This document shows positions 22,380-29,570 of a stretch of 39,289 nucleotides of DNA, in pieces. The notes beneath the pieces are model-generated. The model searched no databases and was not told the DNA's origin. It worked only from the letters and a program-made list of their open reading frames with translations. A program made the position numbers and the translations under genes. Each line of letters begins with the position of its first letter. Within the stretch, counting starts at the first letter, position 1. Source of the DNA: Oscillospiraceae bacterium (GTDB lineage Bacteria; Bacillota; Clostridia; Oscillospirales; Ruminococcaceae); NCBI GenBank assembly GCA_022793675.1, contig JAAWDH010000012.1, positions 1-39,289 on the forward strand. Direction: 5' to 3'.

Positions 22380-22466
22380 ACAAAGAGCAATACCGGATAG
22401 ACGGTTTCGCTCCCTAGCGTCTAATGAAATAAGCCGCTGTTTTGGAAGACGGGCGGCTTATTTCTT
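22380..22466 (+). ncRNA. Candidate type I antitoxin (antisense) RNA
   Basis: About 85-90 nt from the expected start to the end of the hairpin at 22427-22463. It carries no open frame. It runs convergently into, and overlaps, the last codons and terminator of the small hydrophobic peptide gene (22458-22565). This is the layout of TxpA/RatA- and BsrG/SR4-type loci, in which the antitoxin RNA pairs with the 3' end of the toxin mRNA. Confidence 0.55.
22427..22463. terminator. Shared bidirectional terminator of toxin mRNA and antisense RNA
   Basis: AAATAAGCCGC (22427-22437) pairs perfectly with GCGGCTTATTT (22453-22463), 15-nt loop, with T-rich sequence on both sides. The right arm contains the peptide gene's stop codon. 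Confidence 0.75.
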
Positions 22467-22565
22467 ATTATTTATATCGTTGGCGATTGCCCAGACAGCT
22501 ATAGCCACCTGAGTAAGTAACGCTGTAAAGGCGATCAGATCGCCCCATGTCACGTAATAATCCAC
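22458..22565 (-). CDS. Small hydrophobic peptide, holin-like/type I toxin candidate
   Basis: 35 residues from the GTG at 22565 (AAAGAGGGGG nine bases upstream): (M)DYYVTWGDLIAFTALLTQ then VAIAVWAIANDINNKK. One membrane helix of about 20 residues and a short Asn/Lys tail match the build of 'putative holin-like' type I toxins (TxpA/BsrG/Hol-Tox size and tail). The longer frame reading through from 22727 is not used, since it begins inside the promoter. A minus-strand promoter (22699-22727) gives a long structured leader, and a consensus plus-strand promoter feeds an antisense RNA into its 3' end. Expected action is membrane depolarisation when expressed without the RNA. Confidence 0.65.
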   Translation of the reverse strand: MDYYVTWGDLIAFTALLTQVAIAVWAIANDINNKK

Positions 22566-22601
22566 CGCTGAACACCCCCTCTTTAGCCCTTGCGGGTTTC
22601 T

Positions 22602-22626
22602 GGAGAGGGAAGAAATGTCCCTCTCC
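22602..22626 (-). repeat. Leader hairpin of the toxin mRNA
   Basis: GGAGAGGGA (22602-22610) pairs perfectly with TCCCTCTCC (22618-22626), 7-nt loop, in the roughly 125-nt untranslated leader. Leader structures that hide the ribosome site are typical of type I toxin mRNAs. Whether this one does is not shown. Confidence 0.5.
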
Positions 22627-22698
22627 GAGGTCGTAAAACCTGGGTTTGTGAGGGAGCTTGGCCGCCTACCACTATCGATATTACTCTTTGCATTTTCT

Positions 22699-22727
22699 AT
22701 TTTATCATATCGCGCAAAGCTTGTCAA
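22699..22727 (-). promoter_or_regulatory. Promoter of the small hydrophobic peptide gene
   Basis: On the minus strand TTGACA (22727-22722), 17-bp spacer, TAAAAT (22704-22699). It lies 19 bp beyond the end of the topoisomerase gene and points to the peptide gene. Confidence 0.75.
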
Positions 22728-22745
22728 ACCTTCTGCAAAAGAATT

Positions 22746-24824
22746 TCAAAATTCCATTTTGAAGTTCACAAACTCCCCGCCGTCGTCATCCAGCACCACC
22801 ATCGCGTCATAGCTTTTTCCTGTCCGTTCAGAGTAGCAGCCGGCGAGTTTCGCCTTTCCATGCTCCAGCAGCGCCGCCACAAAAGCCTTGGTGGGCTTTT
22901 TCTTTTTGGCAATGAAAAATTTGCTGGACTTCCAGATGGCAAATTTGCAGGCCCGGTTTTCGCAGACAAACCCCTTTGGAATCTCGACAACAGCGTTTCC
23001 GCATCGAGGGCATCTGCCCACCGCCTCCCGCTGAAAGGCGGCAGTTGCCGGCGCTGAGCCATACTGCTCTACCAGCTTCCGCACCATGCCGGATATGCCG
23101 GACATAAAAGCCGGCGCATCCGCTTTGCCGTGTTCGATCTCTTTCAGCTGCTGCTCCCATTGAGCGGTGAGCAGCGGCGATTTCAGCTCATCCGGCAGCA
23201 GTCCGATCAGCATTTCGCCCTCTTTTGTGGGCAGTAGCCAGGTAGCTTTCCGCACCTTCTGCCGCTCCACAAAGCCTGATTTAATCAGTTTTTCTATGGT
23301 GGCCGCACGGGTGGCTGGCGTTCCCAGTCCTTTTCGTTCGGCGTCCTCCGGCATCTCGTCAGCGTTAGCCGTCTCCATCGCCGACAATAAAGTGTCTTCG
23401 GTAAAGTGCTTGGGCGGGGTGGTTTTGCCCTCTTTGACCGCAGCTCCCTTCAGCTTGCAGACCTGCCCCTGGCTCAAAGGCGGCAGTGTCTTTTCTTTTT
23501 TATCCAAATCGTCCGGCTCCAAATCGCTTTTGAGGGCATCCCGCAGTCGTTTTTCCAGCGCCCGCCAGCCTGGCTCCAGGATGACCTGCCCTTTGGCTGA
23601 GAATTCTTTTCCGACGCAGCTGAGACAAACGGCGGTTTCTTCGTACTCATAAGCTTTGCCGACTGCGCAGATCAGCCGTACCGAAATCAGCTGCAAAATC
23701 GCCGCTTCTTTCGGCGACAAAGCGGACAAGTCAGCAGAAACGGCGCTTTTGGTGGGGATGACAGCGTGATGGTCGCTGACTTTGCTGTCGTTGATAACCT
23801 GGCCGGCGGCGCAGGTAATTTTCGCCCCGGCCATAAAGGGCAGCGTTCCAGCAATCCCCAGCACCAGTTCCGGCAGCGTCCGAACCATATCCGAAGTCAG
23901 ATAGTGGCTGTCGGTGCGGGGATAGGTGGCCAGCTTTTTCTCGTAAAGGCTTTGTAGTGTGTCCAGCGTCTGCTGAGCGGTCATCCCCAGCAGGCGGTTT
24001 GCCTCCCGCTGCAAGGTTGTGAGGTCGTAAAGCGCTGGCGGCTTCTCCGATTTTTTCTTCTTTTCCAGCGTTTTGATGGACGCCGAACCCGCCGCTGCGC
24101 AGGCTTGCTGCAAGATTTCCGCTTCCTCTTTGCTGTCCAAGCGGTCGCTGCTGGCCGTGAAGCCGTCAAACTCCAGCTGGACCATATAAAAGGGGACGGA
24201 TTTGAAATCTGCGATAGCCTTTTCTCGCTGAACAATCAGAGCAAGGGTCGGCGTTACCACTCGCCCGATGTTCAGTTTGTGGCTGTATTTGACCGAAAAA
24301 AGCCTTGTGCCGTTGATGCCCACCAGCCAGTCAGCCTGCGCCCGGCAGAGGGCAGCCCGATAAAGCTGGTCATAGTCCGTTCCCGATTGAAGATGCCGAA
24401 AGCCCTGCTCAATGGCGCTGTCCTCCATTGATGAAATCCAGAGCCGCTCCACCGGTTTGCGGCAGCCGGTCTGATTGTAGACCAGACGGAAAATTAGCTC
24501 GCCTTCACGGCCTGCATCTGTCGCACACACCAAAGAGGTGACATCCTCCCTGGCCATCAGTTTCTGAAGAATCAGAAATTGTTTTTTGGTATCAGGCAGG
24601 ACGCTGTAGGCCCACTGCTCCGGCAAAATCGGCAGGTCGGCCAATGTCCATTTGCTGTAGCGCTTGTCGTAGGCGCTCGCGTCGGCCAGCTCCACCAGAT
24701 GCCCGATACACCAGCTGACCAAATAGCCGCTGCCCTCCAAATAACCGTCCTGCCGGCCTCCGGCTCGCAAAACCTTGGCGATGGATTTCGCAACCGAGGG
24801 CTTTTCGGCAATAACCAATTTCAT
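22746..24824 (-). CDS. topB: DNA topoisomerase III (ICE TopB-like)
   Basis: 692 residues from the ATG at 24824 (AGGAG upstream); an in-frame upstream extension to 24860 is not family-like. Toprim domain: MKLVIAEKPSVAKSIAK (Glu7) and CATDAGREGELIFRL (Asp103, Glu107, Glu109 region). Then ALCRAQADWLVGINGTRLFS and NIGRVVTPTLALIV, the active-site motif LATYPRTDSHYL with Tyr301, and a C-terminal zinc-ribbon-like CPRCGNA...CENRACKFAIWK plus a short second repeat. Type IA topoisomerases of this sort relax and decatenate single-stranded regions during ICE transfer or replication. The length and all catalytic motifs look intact, unlike much of the conjugation module. Confidence 0.92.
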   Translation of the reverse strand: MKLVIAEKPSVAKSIAKVLRAGGRQDGYLEGSGYLVSWCIGHLVELADASAYDKRYSKWTLADLPILPEQWAYSVLPDTKKQFLILQKLMAREDVTSLVCATDAGREGELIFRLVYNQTGCRKPVERLWISSMEDSAIEQGFRHLQSGTDYDQLYRAALCRAQADWLVGINGTRLFSVKYSHKLNIGRVVTPTLALIVQREKAIADFKSVPFYMVQLEFDGFTASSDRLDSKEEAEILQQACAAAGSASIKTLEKKKKSEKPPALYDLTTLQREANRLLGMTAQQTLDTLQSLYEKKLATYPRTDSHYLTSDMVRTLPELVLGIAGTLPFMAGAKITCAAGQVINDSKVSDHHAVIPTKSAVSADLSALSPKEAAILQLISVRLICAVGKAYEYEETAVCLSCVGKEFSAKGQVILEPGWRALEKRLRDALKSDLEPDDLDKKEKTLPPLSQGQVCKLKGAAVKEGKTTPPKHFTEDTLLSAMETANADEMPEDAERKGLGTPATRAATIEKLIKSGFVERQKVRKATWLLPTKEGEMLIGLLPDELKSPLLTAQWEQQLKEIEHGKADAPAFMSGISGMVRKLVEQYGSAPATAAFQREAVGRCPRCGNAVVEIPKGFVCENRACKFAIWKSSKFFIAKKKKPTKAFVAALLEHGKAKLAGCYSERTGKSYDAMVVLDDDGGEFVNFKMEF

Positions 24825-24880
24825 AAAATCACTCCTATTCTGCAAAAAGAAAAAACGCAATCAAGCGCCGCTCTTTGAGT

Positions 24881-24909
24881 TTGACAAATCGGATTTTTTG
24901 TACTACAAT
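24881..24909 (+). promoter_or_regulatory. Promoter upstream of the HEPN-like gene
   Basis: TTGACA (24881-24886), 17-bp spacer, TACAAT (24904-24909). Over 33 bases it differs from the antisense-RNA promoter at 22343-22375 at only seven positions, all transitions, so the two share an origin. Confidence 0.7.
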
Positions 24910-24964
24910 GAAATTAAGAGGAGTATACCTGTAGAAAGTTTACTCTTCATTTTTTAGAAGAAAG

Positions 24965-25747
24965 GTGGCAAAAGGGCAAATGGAGCTATCGTTACATGTA
25001 TTTATGCTCTGGTGGTTATCTGGTAAAAATAAGGTGTCAACTGGAAAGGATTTACTAGCTCTTATTGGTATAGATGAGAGGTTATCTAATGAAGTAGCAG
25101 CCAGCATTAGCCAAAAATGTTGCGAACTTGGAAGAAAAGGCTGGGTTCTCTCTCCTTTTTGGATGCCGCATGATGGTGAGACTTGGGTTAATACATGGTA
25201 CGATAATTTGCAGAATAATAACGAAGAAATAATAGTTGAATATTTTAAAAATAATAATTTTGAATTATTAAATAATATTAGGAGATATACAAGATTTGAA
25301 GTTGAAAACCCAAGGTAGTGGATCGAAGCTGAAGAATCATTTGATAGTAAAAGATATTTTTCTTGCGCATTAGCGTTAACCGCTATTCTTGAAAGGGAAA
25401 TTAGGAAATGTCCATATAAAAAATGGGAACGACAAACCACTAAATTTTTCAAAAAAAATATTTTTGATCAAATATCGGATGCTTATAAAAATAATAACAA
25501 TAACCTGATTAAACAATATATAGAAATAATTTTACTAATTCCATCAATTAAAGGGTTTATCGACTCATTTTACAATGGTGGTTCGGACTTTAAAACAGGG
25601 ATAGAACCCAACTACCTTGAGAGGAATTGGCTTATGCACGGAATGACCAATAGAAAAATTACGGATCAGGATTGTATTAAGTTATTCAATGTCATTTGTA
25701 GTCTGTGTTATGTTCTCCCTACACTAGGCACAAACTACCAGCAATGA
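24965..25747 (+). pseudogene. HEPN-like cargo protein interrupted by an amber codon
   Basis: One continuous frame of 260 codons from a GTG at 24965 (or ATG at 24980) to TGA 25745-25747, broken only by TAG at 25316-25318. The part before the stop begins MELSLHVFMLWWLSGKNKVS and is helical. The part after it (WIEAEESFDSKRYFSCALAL ... LERNWLMHGMTNRKITDQDC) carries R-N-W-L-M-H, an Rx4H motif typical of HEPN ribonucleases, preceded by an alpha-helical region. HEPN proteins act in abortive infection and toxin-antitoxin systems. The gene is very AT-rich and opposite in strand to the ICE, so it is recent cargo. A single base change would restore a sense codon, so this is a recent nonsense allele, suppressed stop, or sequencing error. 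The family is inferred from the motif only. Confidence 0.6.
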
Positions 25748-25816
25748 ATTGACGTTGATGAATGTGGTTCCTATGAATCAGTTCCGCCATAGCCGGTTTT
25801 GTACTAAAAATTTTTG

Positions 25817-27070
25817 TTATAAATTTTTCTTTTTCATTATCTCATCCCGTTCCACCTGGGAAAGTTCGGAAAAATCTTTTCTTGGCTTGCCGCTTCCGAC
25901 CAGCTGCTCGGTTTCGCTGGTAAGGATATTGCACAGCCGCTGGAACAGCAGCATCCCCTGGCTGAGAGCGTACTCGCTGCGGCGTTCCAGCTGCTTCGCT
26001 TCGCGGACATCCAGCAGCAGCGCTTTGCAGACCTTCAGTACCTGATTGCCCAGACTGGCGAACAGCCGCCCGCTGCTTTTGCTTAACAGCTCCGCTTCGC
26101 TTTCGCCACCGAAAAAGGCAGCTTGTTCGTGAACAGCCTTCAGATATTCATCAAAAGCGCCCTGCACCTCCGGATGCAGGGCCATGATGTTTTTGACGGT
26201 ATCATCGACGGCAGCTTTCAGCTCCGGCGGCAGATAGGCGTATTTATAAGCACCCTTGCGGTACTCTTTGGACAGCCTGGCGGTCAGCCGGATCAGTTCT
26301 GCCACAGCCGGTTCGGCCAGCCTCGCTGCCAGTCGGTGGTCAATGATCCGCTTCAGGCTAAGAGGTTTGGGTAACTCTTTGGCGATTTGCGCTGGGGTCA
26401 TCCCTTTGAACACGTTTCCAGCACCGGTGAGAATGCGATCGTTTTCATCCAGCGCCTGCCGCTCAGCAGCGTCTTTTTTGTCGTAAACCGCCTTCAGCTC
26501 ATCCCGGAACATGGCGCGGGTCAGCTTCTTGCGGATTGCATTGGAACGCTCCGGATTGATGAATCCGCAGCCAATTTTCTGCTCCCTGTCCCAGTACATC
26601 AGGTGGACATGAGGGTGGTCAGGCTCCATGTGGACGGCAGCGCACCATTCCAAGCTGGACAGTGGCAGTCCCATCTCCCGTGCAATCATCGGCATCTGGC
26701 TGGCAACAAATTTCTCCCAGGGCGGGCGTTCATCGAAACCTTTCCGGGCGGCATCCTCTCCGGTCAGGGAGATGACAGCATTAAAGATGGTGACCTTCTG
26801 CCCGGCCATATCCCGGACGTGGGCCGAAACTGCCGGCAGATTGTTCAGGTCGCCGGTGCGCCGCATCCCCTCAAGCCGGCCAAACAGCCCTGTCGAGCCA
26901 GGCCGCCCAGCCATGTATTCAACATAGCGGCTACGGTCATGAAACTCCTTTTCCTCATTTGGCACAACCCCTTCGCGGGTGGCGATATAGCGGAGCATCC
27001 CATTTACCGCAGCCGGTGTGCTTTTCAGGTTTGGCTGATAAAGCCACTGTTTGAAGACAAGAATGCTCAT
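25817..27070 (-). CDS. Relaxase, MobP-type
   Basis: 417 residues. Motif I MLRYIATREGV (Tyr28, the candidate nicking tyrosine) and motif III HMEPDHPHVHL (His147, 152, 154, 156; the metal-binding HxH) identify a MobP (MobP3-like) relaxase that nicks oriT and is transferred covalently bound to the strand. The C-terminal half (from about residue 215) is helical and probably contacts accessory protein or VirD4. The start overlaps the preceding small gene by 4 bp (ATGA), forming a coupled three-gene mob operon. Motifs look intact. Confidence 0.9.
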   Translation of the reverse strand: MSILVFKQWLYQPNLKSTPAAVNGMLRYIATREGVVPNEEKEFHDRSRYVEYMAGRPGSTGLFGRLEGMRRTGDLNNLPAVSAHVRDMAGQKVTIFNAVISLTGEDAARKGFDERPPWEKFVASQMPMIAREMGLPLSSLEWCAAVHMEPDHPHVHLMYWDREQKIGCGFINPERSNAIRKKLTRAMFRDELKAVYDKKDAAERQALDENDRILTGAGNVFKGMTPAQIAKELPKPLSLKRIIDHRLAARLAEPAVAELIRLTARLSKEYRKGAYKYAYLPPELKAAVDDTVKNIMALHPEVQGAFDEYLKAVHEQAAFFGGESEAELLSKSSGRLFASLGNQVLKVCKALLLDVREAKQLERRSEYALSQGMLLFQRLCNILTSETEQLVGSGKPRKDFSELSQVERDEIMKKKNL

Positions 27071-27294
27071 TCTTCAATGACTTTGGCGTTGAGGTTGTTC
27101 ATGTAGTATTTGAAAAAAGCTTCCTCAACTGAGCAGCCGGCGATCCTCATCACCTGATAAATTCCTTTCAGCTCCTCATCGGTGGTCTGATGCAGAAAGG
27201 TCAGGTCATATTCTTCAGGACCGATAGGGGTAGGGGCAGCAGGCTTTTTCCCTGCGTAAATGCGGGAAATTTCTTCCATCGTTAATGTGCTCAT
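27067..27294 (-). CDS. Small mob-operon protein, unknown
   Basis: 75 residues, MSTLTMEEISRIYAGKKPAA ... YDLTFLHQTTDEELKGIYQV then AGCSVEEAFFKYYMNNLNAK. It overlaps both the upstream accessory gene and the downstream relaxase by 4 bp (ATGA at each end), so it is translated as part of the mob unit. No recognisable domain; it looks like a short helical protein. A relaxosome accessory role is inferred from coupling. Confidence 0.65.
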   Translation of the reverse strand: MSTLTMEEISRIYAGKKPAAPTPIGPEEYDLTFLHQTTDEELKGIYQVMRIAGCSVEEAFFKYYMNNLNAKVIEE

Positions 27295-27743
27295 TTTTCT
27301 TCCTCCTGTTGTAGTCCCAGCAAGTCCAATGCTCTGTCCTCGCTGATTAAAAATTCGGCGAATTCGGTGTCCTTGAGTTTCAGGTAAGCAATCGCCATCA
27401 TTTTGGCGCGGCGTTTCATTTCCTCAAACTCAATCTGCATTTGCTTGGGGAGAATCCCATCTATAATATAGCATAACAGATTGAAATCCGCAACGCTTTG
27501 ATAGCCGATCTTGGCGATTAGTTTTGCCAGCCGCTCAAACTGGGGCTGGCAGATAGCTGCAATTTCGTCATGGATGTTTTCGCGGATGAAGTCAATGCTG
27601 TTCCTGACCTCTTCTTTCCCAATTCCTTCATGTACCAATTGTCGGACAACATCAGATTTGCTGCAATGTCGCTGAGCGGCTAAAGTTTCCAAAGCAGCAG
27701 CATCCTGCTGAGAAATGCGAAAGGTAAATCGGCTGTTTTCCAT
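27291..27743 (-). CDS. RHH relaxosome accessory protein (MobC-like)
   Basis: 150 residues from the ATG at 27743 (AAGGTG upstream). Residues 1-45 form a ribbon-helix-helix: MENSRFTFRISQQDAAALET then AQRHCSKSDVVRQLVHEGIG. The rest is helical, with a Glu-rich C-terminus. Such proteins bind oriT and help the relaxase nick. It is the first gene of the mob operon and lies just downstream of the hairpin cluster at 27781-27909, which is consistent with that cluster being its target. An in-frame start at 27779 would add a Lys-rich extension without a ribosome site. Confidence 0.75.
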   Translation of the reverse strand: MENSRFTFRISQQDAAALETLAAQRHCSKSDVVRQLVHEGIGKEEVRNSIDFIRENIHDEIAAICQPQFERLAKLIAKIGYQSVADFNLLCYIIDGILPKQMQIEFEEMKRRAKMMAIAYLKLKDTEFAEFLISEDRALDLLGLQQEEEK

Positions 27744-27780
27744 AGCACACCTTCTTTTAAAATTTTTCTTTTTGGTCAAA

Positions 27781-27909
27781 TAGGCGGCTGCAGCCGCCTA
27801 CTTTATGCCGCTTGCGGCATAAAGGCAGGAATAGGCGTCCGACGGACGCCGGTTACAGCCCGAAGCCACAGGCTTCGGCGAGTCAGACAGAGCAAAAAAA
27901 CGTCAGACA
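27781..27909. other. Four-hairpin cluster, candidate oriT
   Basis: Four perfect, unrelated palindromes in 98 bp: 27781-27800 (20-bp palindrome TAGGCGGCTG/CAGCCGCCTA); 27802-27823 (10-bp arms TTTATGCCGC, TT loop); 27834-27850 (7-bp arms GGCGTCC, 3-nt loop); 27860-27878 (8-bp arms CCGAAGCC, 3-nt loop). Then a direct repeat GTCAGACA at 27882-27889 and 27902-27909. None has a U-tract. Placed immediately upstream of the accessory-relaxase operon, the usual place for oriT. The nic site is not identified. Confidence 0.55.
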
Positions 27910-27916
27910 AATGTCA

Positions 27917-29560
27917 TCAACGTTTTTGACAGCTTTGCAGCACTATTTCCTGCTTTTCAGCCCGTCTAATGTCTCGAAAAAGCTGCTGAAAAGACGGGTC
28001 GTGGCCCCTCAGTTTGGCCATTACCTCCACCGGATAATCCCGCAAAATTTCCTGGGCAGCATGGATTTTGTTTTCCCGATAGTCAATCGCTTCCAGCGTG
28101 CCATCGCGGTGTTTGACCACCGATCCGTCCCGTTCAAAAATCAGCGAAACTGTTTGAATTTCTGGGTGTTCCTCTAAATATGCCTGCACAGCCCTTTCAG
28201 GGTTGGAGTATCGGCAGAGGTAATGGGCGTTGGCAGTGGGGGCTTGGCATTGAAGCGCATGGTCGAGATAAGCGATCATGGAGACTGGATTATCGAACAC
28301 CAGCAGCTGATGTACCCCTTCATTGATTCCCTTAATTTTGAAAGCAGAGGCGCTGTTTTCGGCTCCATACTCCAAAATCAGGTCAGCGGAATTTTGCGTC
28401 AATATAATGGGCAATTCCATCAGGTAACCATCGTCACGGAACACCATTGTGCTGCTGCGAAAACCCTCCTGGTCAGTCAAACCGGATGGTTCGGCCTGAA
28501 AAAGCAGGCCCCGGTTTTTCAGGAAGATGGAGAGATTTTCGGAAATTAGTCGCTTTTCCGTCAGATGCTCCATCATCCGGCTGTCGTCTTTTGCTGGCCG
28601 GGGAACGGGATGGTAAAGGGCAGCGTCATGCTTTTGGATGCAGAGGGCTTCATTGAAATCCTTGCCCTGGCTGGGCAGGGTGATGGACACCTCGTACCCT
28701 CGGTCAGCCAGCAGCTGCCCCTGGGTTTCGGCGAATTTCATGCCGGCTTCATCGGCGTCGGTGCAGAAACGGATTTTCTTGACGTTTTCGTGCTGTTCCA
28801 GAAATTTTTCAATGGGCGCTGGATTCAGGCCGCCCATAGCCAGCAGCGCGCAGTCATTTCGGCCTTCTGCCTTTTCCAGTGTAGCAAAAGACAAAGCGTC
28901 AATGGCCGCCTCAAAGATGCAGAGGGTCTCGGCATTCGACGGCCCATAGGTGAAACCAAAGGCTTTGTCAGAATTGGCAATGTCGCCGCGAAACTGGTAA
29001 TTTTCCTGCATCCCCCGCTGGAAGGCGCTACGGGGGACGCCTTGCTCGTCAAAGCCGACGAACACAGCGTTGAAAAACTGAATTGTCCCATCCGGCTTGG
29101 AAATCGTTCGGGCAGTCTGATAGACACTGCCGTTGTCCAGGCATTCCCCGACGATCTCCGGGTCTAAGGCTCGCTTTCCGGTCAGATAGTCGAAAACCTC
29201 CTCGCTGCGGCTGCTTTTTTCCGGCAGGACAAATTCGGTCTGCTGCCGCTTGGGCTTGGATTTCCGCGGCATAAATTTCGCCGGCCTCTCAAGCTTTCCT
29301 CGGAGGTAGTCATCGCAGATGGTGCGGACAGCTTCGGGGGCCGACATCCCTTCATATTTAATAAGGAAGTCCACCGGGTCGCGGATGCGCAGCTCGCGGC
29401 TGTACCAGTAAGCGCCCTGGCCAGGGAAAATGACAAAGCTATCGCGTTCCTTCAGGTGCCATGTTCTTCCCGCGTGCTCCAAATGATGGCGGGACTGAAC
29501 GAATTTCAAAAAGTCGACTTGGATGGCTGCTTGATATTCCTCTTTGGTGTATCTTGGCAT
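27917..29560 (-). CDS. DUF3991/TOPRIM primase-like protein
   Basis: 547 residues. The N-terminus (YTKEEYQAAIQVDFLKFVQS ... RTWHLKERDSFVIFPGQGAY) resembles a CHC2-type primase N-terminal module lacking the zinc cysteines. Residues ~110-190 are DUF3991-like. TOPRIM motifs follow: ETLCIFEAAIDALSFATLE and KKIRFCTDADEAGMKFAE (the DxD). The C-terminal ~200 residues are uncharacterised. Proteins of this build are common on clostridial ICEs and are thought to act in replication or priming of the transferred strand. It ends 8 bp before the hairpin cluster and starts 10 bp after the helicase gene. It appears intact. Confidence 0.85.
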   Translation of the reverse strand: MPRYTKEEYQAAIQVDFLKFVQSRHHLEHAGRTWHLKERDSFVIFPGQGAYWYSRELRIRDPVDFLIKYEGMSAPEAVRTICDDYLRGKLERPAKFMPRKSKPKRQQTEFVLPEKSSRSEEVFDYLTGKRALDPEIVGECLDNGSVYQTARTISKPDGTIQFFNAVFVGFDEQGVPRSAFQRGMQENYQFRGDIANSDKAFGFTYGPSNAETLCIFEAAIDALSFATLEKAEGRNDCALLAMGGLNPAPIEKFLEQHENVKKIRFCTDADEAGMKFAETQGQLLADRGYEVSITLPSQGKDFNEALCIQKHDAALYHPVPRPAKDDSRMMEHLTEKRLISENLSIFLKNRGLLFQAEPSGLTDQEGFRSSTMVFRDDGYLMELPIILTQNSADLILEYGAENSASAFKIKGINEGVHQLLVFDNPVSMIAYLDHALQCQAPTANAHYLCRYSNPERAVQAYLEEHPEIQTVSLIFERDGSVVKHRDGTLEAIDYRENKIHAAQEILRDYPVEVMAKLRGHDPSFQQLFRDIRRAEKQEIVLQSCQKR

Positions 29561-29570
29561 AAAATCCTCC

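Noticed and set aside
22566-22727. N-terminal extension of the small hydrophobic peptide to 89 residues
   Set aside because: It would begin inside the promoter at 22699-22727; the GTG at 22565 has the ribosome site.
24940-25452. Minus-strand frame opposite the HEPN-like gene
   Set aside because: AT-rich shadow; the plus strand has a promoter and a coherent 260-codon frame with one stop.
27781-27878. CRISPR or REP-type repeat array
   Set aside because: The four palindromes are different sequences with irregular spacing, so there is no repeat-spacer structure.
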